A DNA stretch of 6,348 nucleotides. Source: Cloacimonetes bacterium UBA5553 (GTDB lineage: Bacteria; Cloacimonadota; Cloacimonadia; Cloacimonadales; Cloacimonadaceae). Location: positions 1-6,348 of the forward strand of contig DIMZ01000059.1 in NCBI GenBank assembly GCA_002425825.1. Reading direction: 5' to 3'. A program made the position numbers and the translations under genes. This document shows positions 6,015 to 6,348 of this stretch, piece by piece. The notes under the pieces were generated by a model. It was not told the origin of the DNA, searched no databases, and saw nothing but the letters and a program-made list of their open reading frames with translations. Position 1 is the first letter of the stretch. Each line of letters opens with the position of its first letter.

Positions 6015-6348
6015 CTAATTCTGATCTTCCTTGTACAGGTTAAAGCGTTGCAGCTTCTTTATCAACCCCTGACGGGAAAGCCCCAGTTCTCTGGCAGCTT
6101 GGGTTTGGTTCCACTGATATTTTTCCATACAGCTTACTATCATCTTCCGCTCCATCTCCTCAATCGCATCCTTCAATGTCTTTTTGGATGAAAGCATGTC
6201 TATGGTCTGATTGTGCTCATAAAAACGGAACACTTCTTCGCTAAAGTCGCTTGGTTTTATAAACGTGCCTGCTTCTGCCAGTGTAACAGCCCGCTCAATC
6301 TCATTCTCCAACTGACGCACATTACCCGGCCAGTCGTATTGCTCCAAA
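6015..6348 (-). CDS. Sigma-54-dependent transcriptional regulator (NtrC family), C-terminal end, partial
   Basis: Only the last 110 or so residues are in the window; the gene continues past the right edge and its true start is not visible. The fragment begins in the final part of the AAA+ sigma-54 activation domain with the hallmark WPGNVRQLEN (fragment residues 6-15), whose Arg is the sensor II residue. A variable linker follows (about 25-57). The C-terminal Fis-type helix-turn-helix comes last (about 58-103), with NQTQAARELGLSRQGLIKKL (80-99) as the DNA-reading unit. Such proteins bind enhancer-like sites and drive sigma-54 promoters with ATP hydrolysis. Whether the N-terminus is a phosphoreceiver, PAS, GAF or other sensor domain cannot be told. 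It precedes the dinG-like gene by 22 bases and is probably the first visible gene of the operon. Confidence 0.93.
   Translation of the reverse strand, partial: LEQYDWPGNVRQLENEIERAVTLAEAGTFIKPSDFSEEVFRFYEHNQTIDMLSSKKTLKDAIEEMERKMIVSCMEKYQWNQTQAARELGLSRQGLIKKLQRFNLYKEDQN

Noticed and set aside
5805..6191. 128-codon plus-strand open frame opposite the dinG-like gene and the regulator
   Set aside because: It lies antisense to two clearly conserved genes and crosses their junction. The translation is low-complexity Ser/Leu-rich, as expected for a shadow frame.

Overview
This is a chromosomal window from a bacterium with roughly balanced base composition (about 45% G+C by eye). The genes point to a bacterium that builds peptidoglycan, uses sigma-54-dependent transcription and makes surface sugars. 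The DnaQ-DinG fusion is best known from Firmicutes but also occurs in other anaerobic phyla. I cannot assign a phylum from sequence alone; an anaerobe such as Cloacimonadota would fit, but that is a weak guess. No mobile element, CRISPR array, tRNA or rRNA is visible.

Layout. Positions 1-379 hold no gene I can support, but they contain several inverted repeats. The most striking is a 56-bp imperfect palindrome (181-236) built from CATTAC/CATTGC hexamers spaced 11 bp apart. At 380-1429 (+) lies a wecB-type UDP-GlcNAc 2-epimerase. It has a good ribosome binding site and intact catalytic residues, but substitutions at several positions that are normally conserved. It runs tail to tail, with one base between stop codons, into a minus-strand cluster.

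The minus-strand cluster reads from the right edge leftwards: the C-terminal end of an NtrC-family sigma-54 activator (6348-6015), a DnaQ-type exonuclease fused to a DinG/XPD-type helicase (5992-3149), murB (3135-2194), and an ABC transporter permease (2204-1431). Gaps are 22 bp, 13 bp and an 11-bp overlap, and I see no terminator between the genes. One transcript is therefore likely, with its promoter outside the window. The permease start lies inside the end of murB, which suggests translational coupling.

The cluster mixes functions: regulation, DNA repair or processing, cell-wall precursor synthesis and small-molecule import. The permease has no ATPase or binding-protein partner in the window. 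wecB and murB both act on UDP-GlcNAc-derived sugars, but they are on opposite strands and look independently transcribed. I found no new defence or mobile system. The main points for a second look are the palindromic region upstream of wecB, the altered motifs in the epimerase, and the combination of exonuclease and iron-sulfur helicase motifs in the DinG protein.
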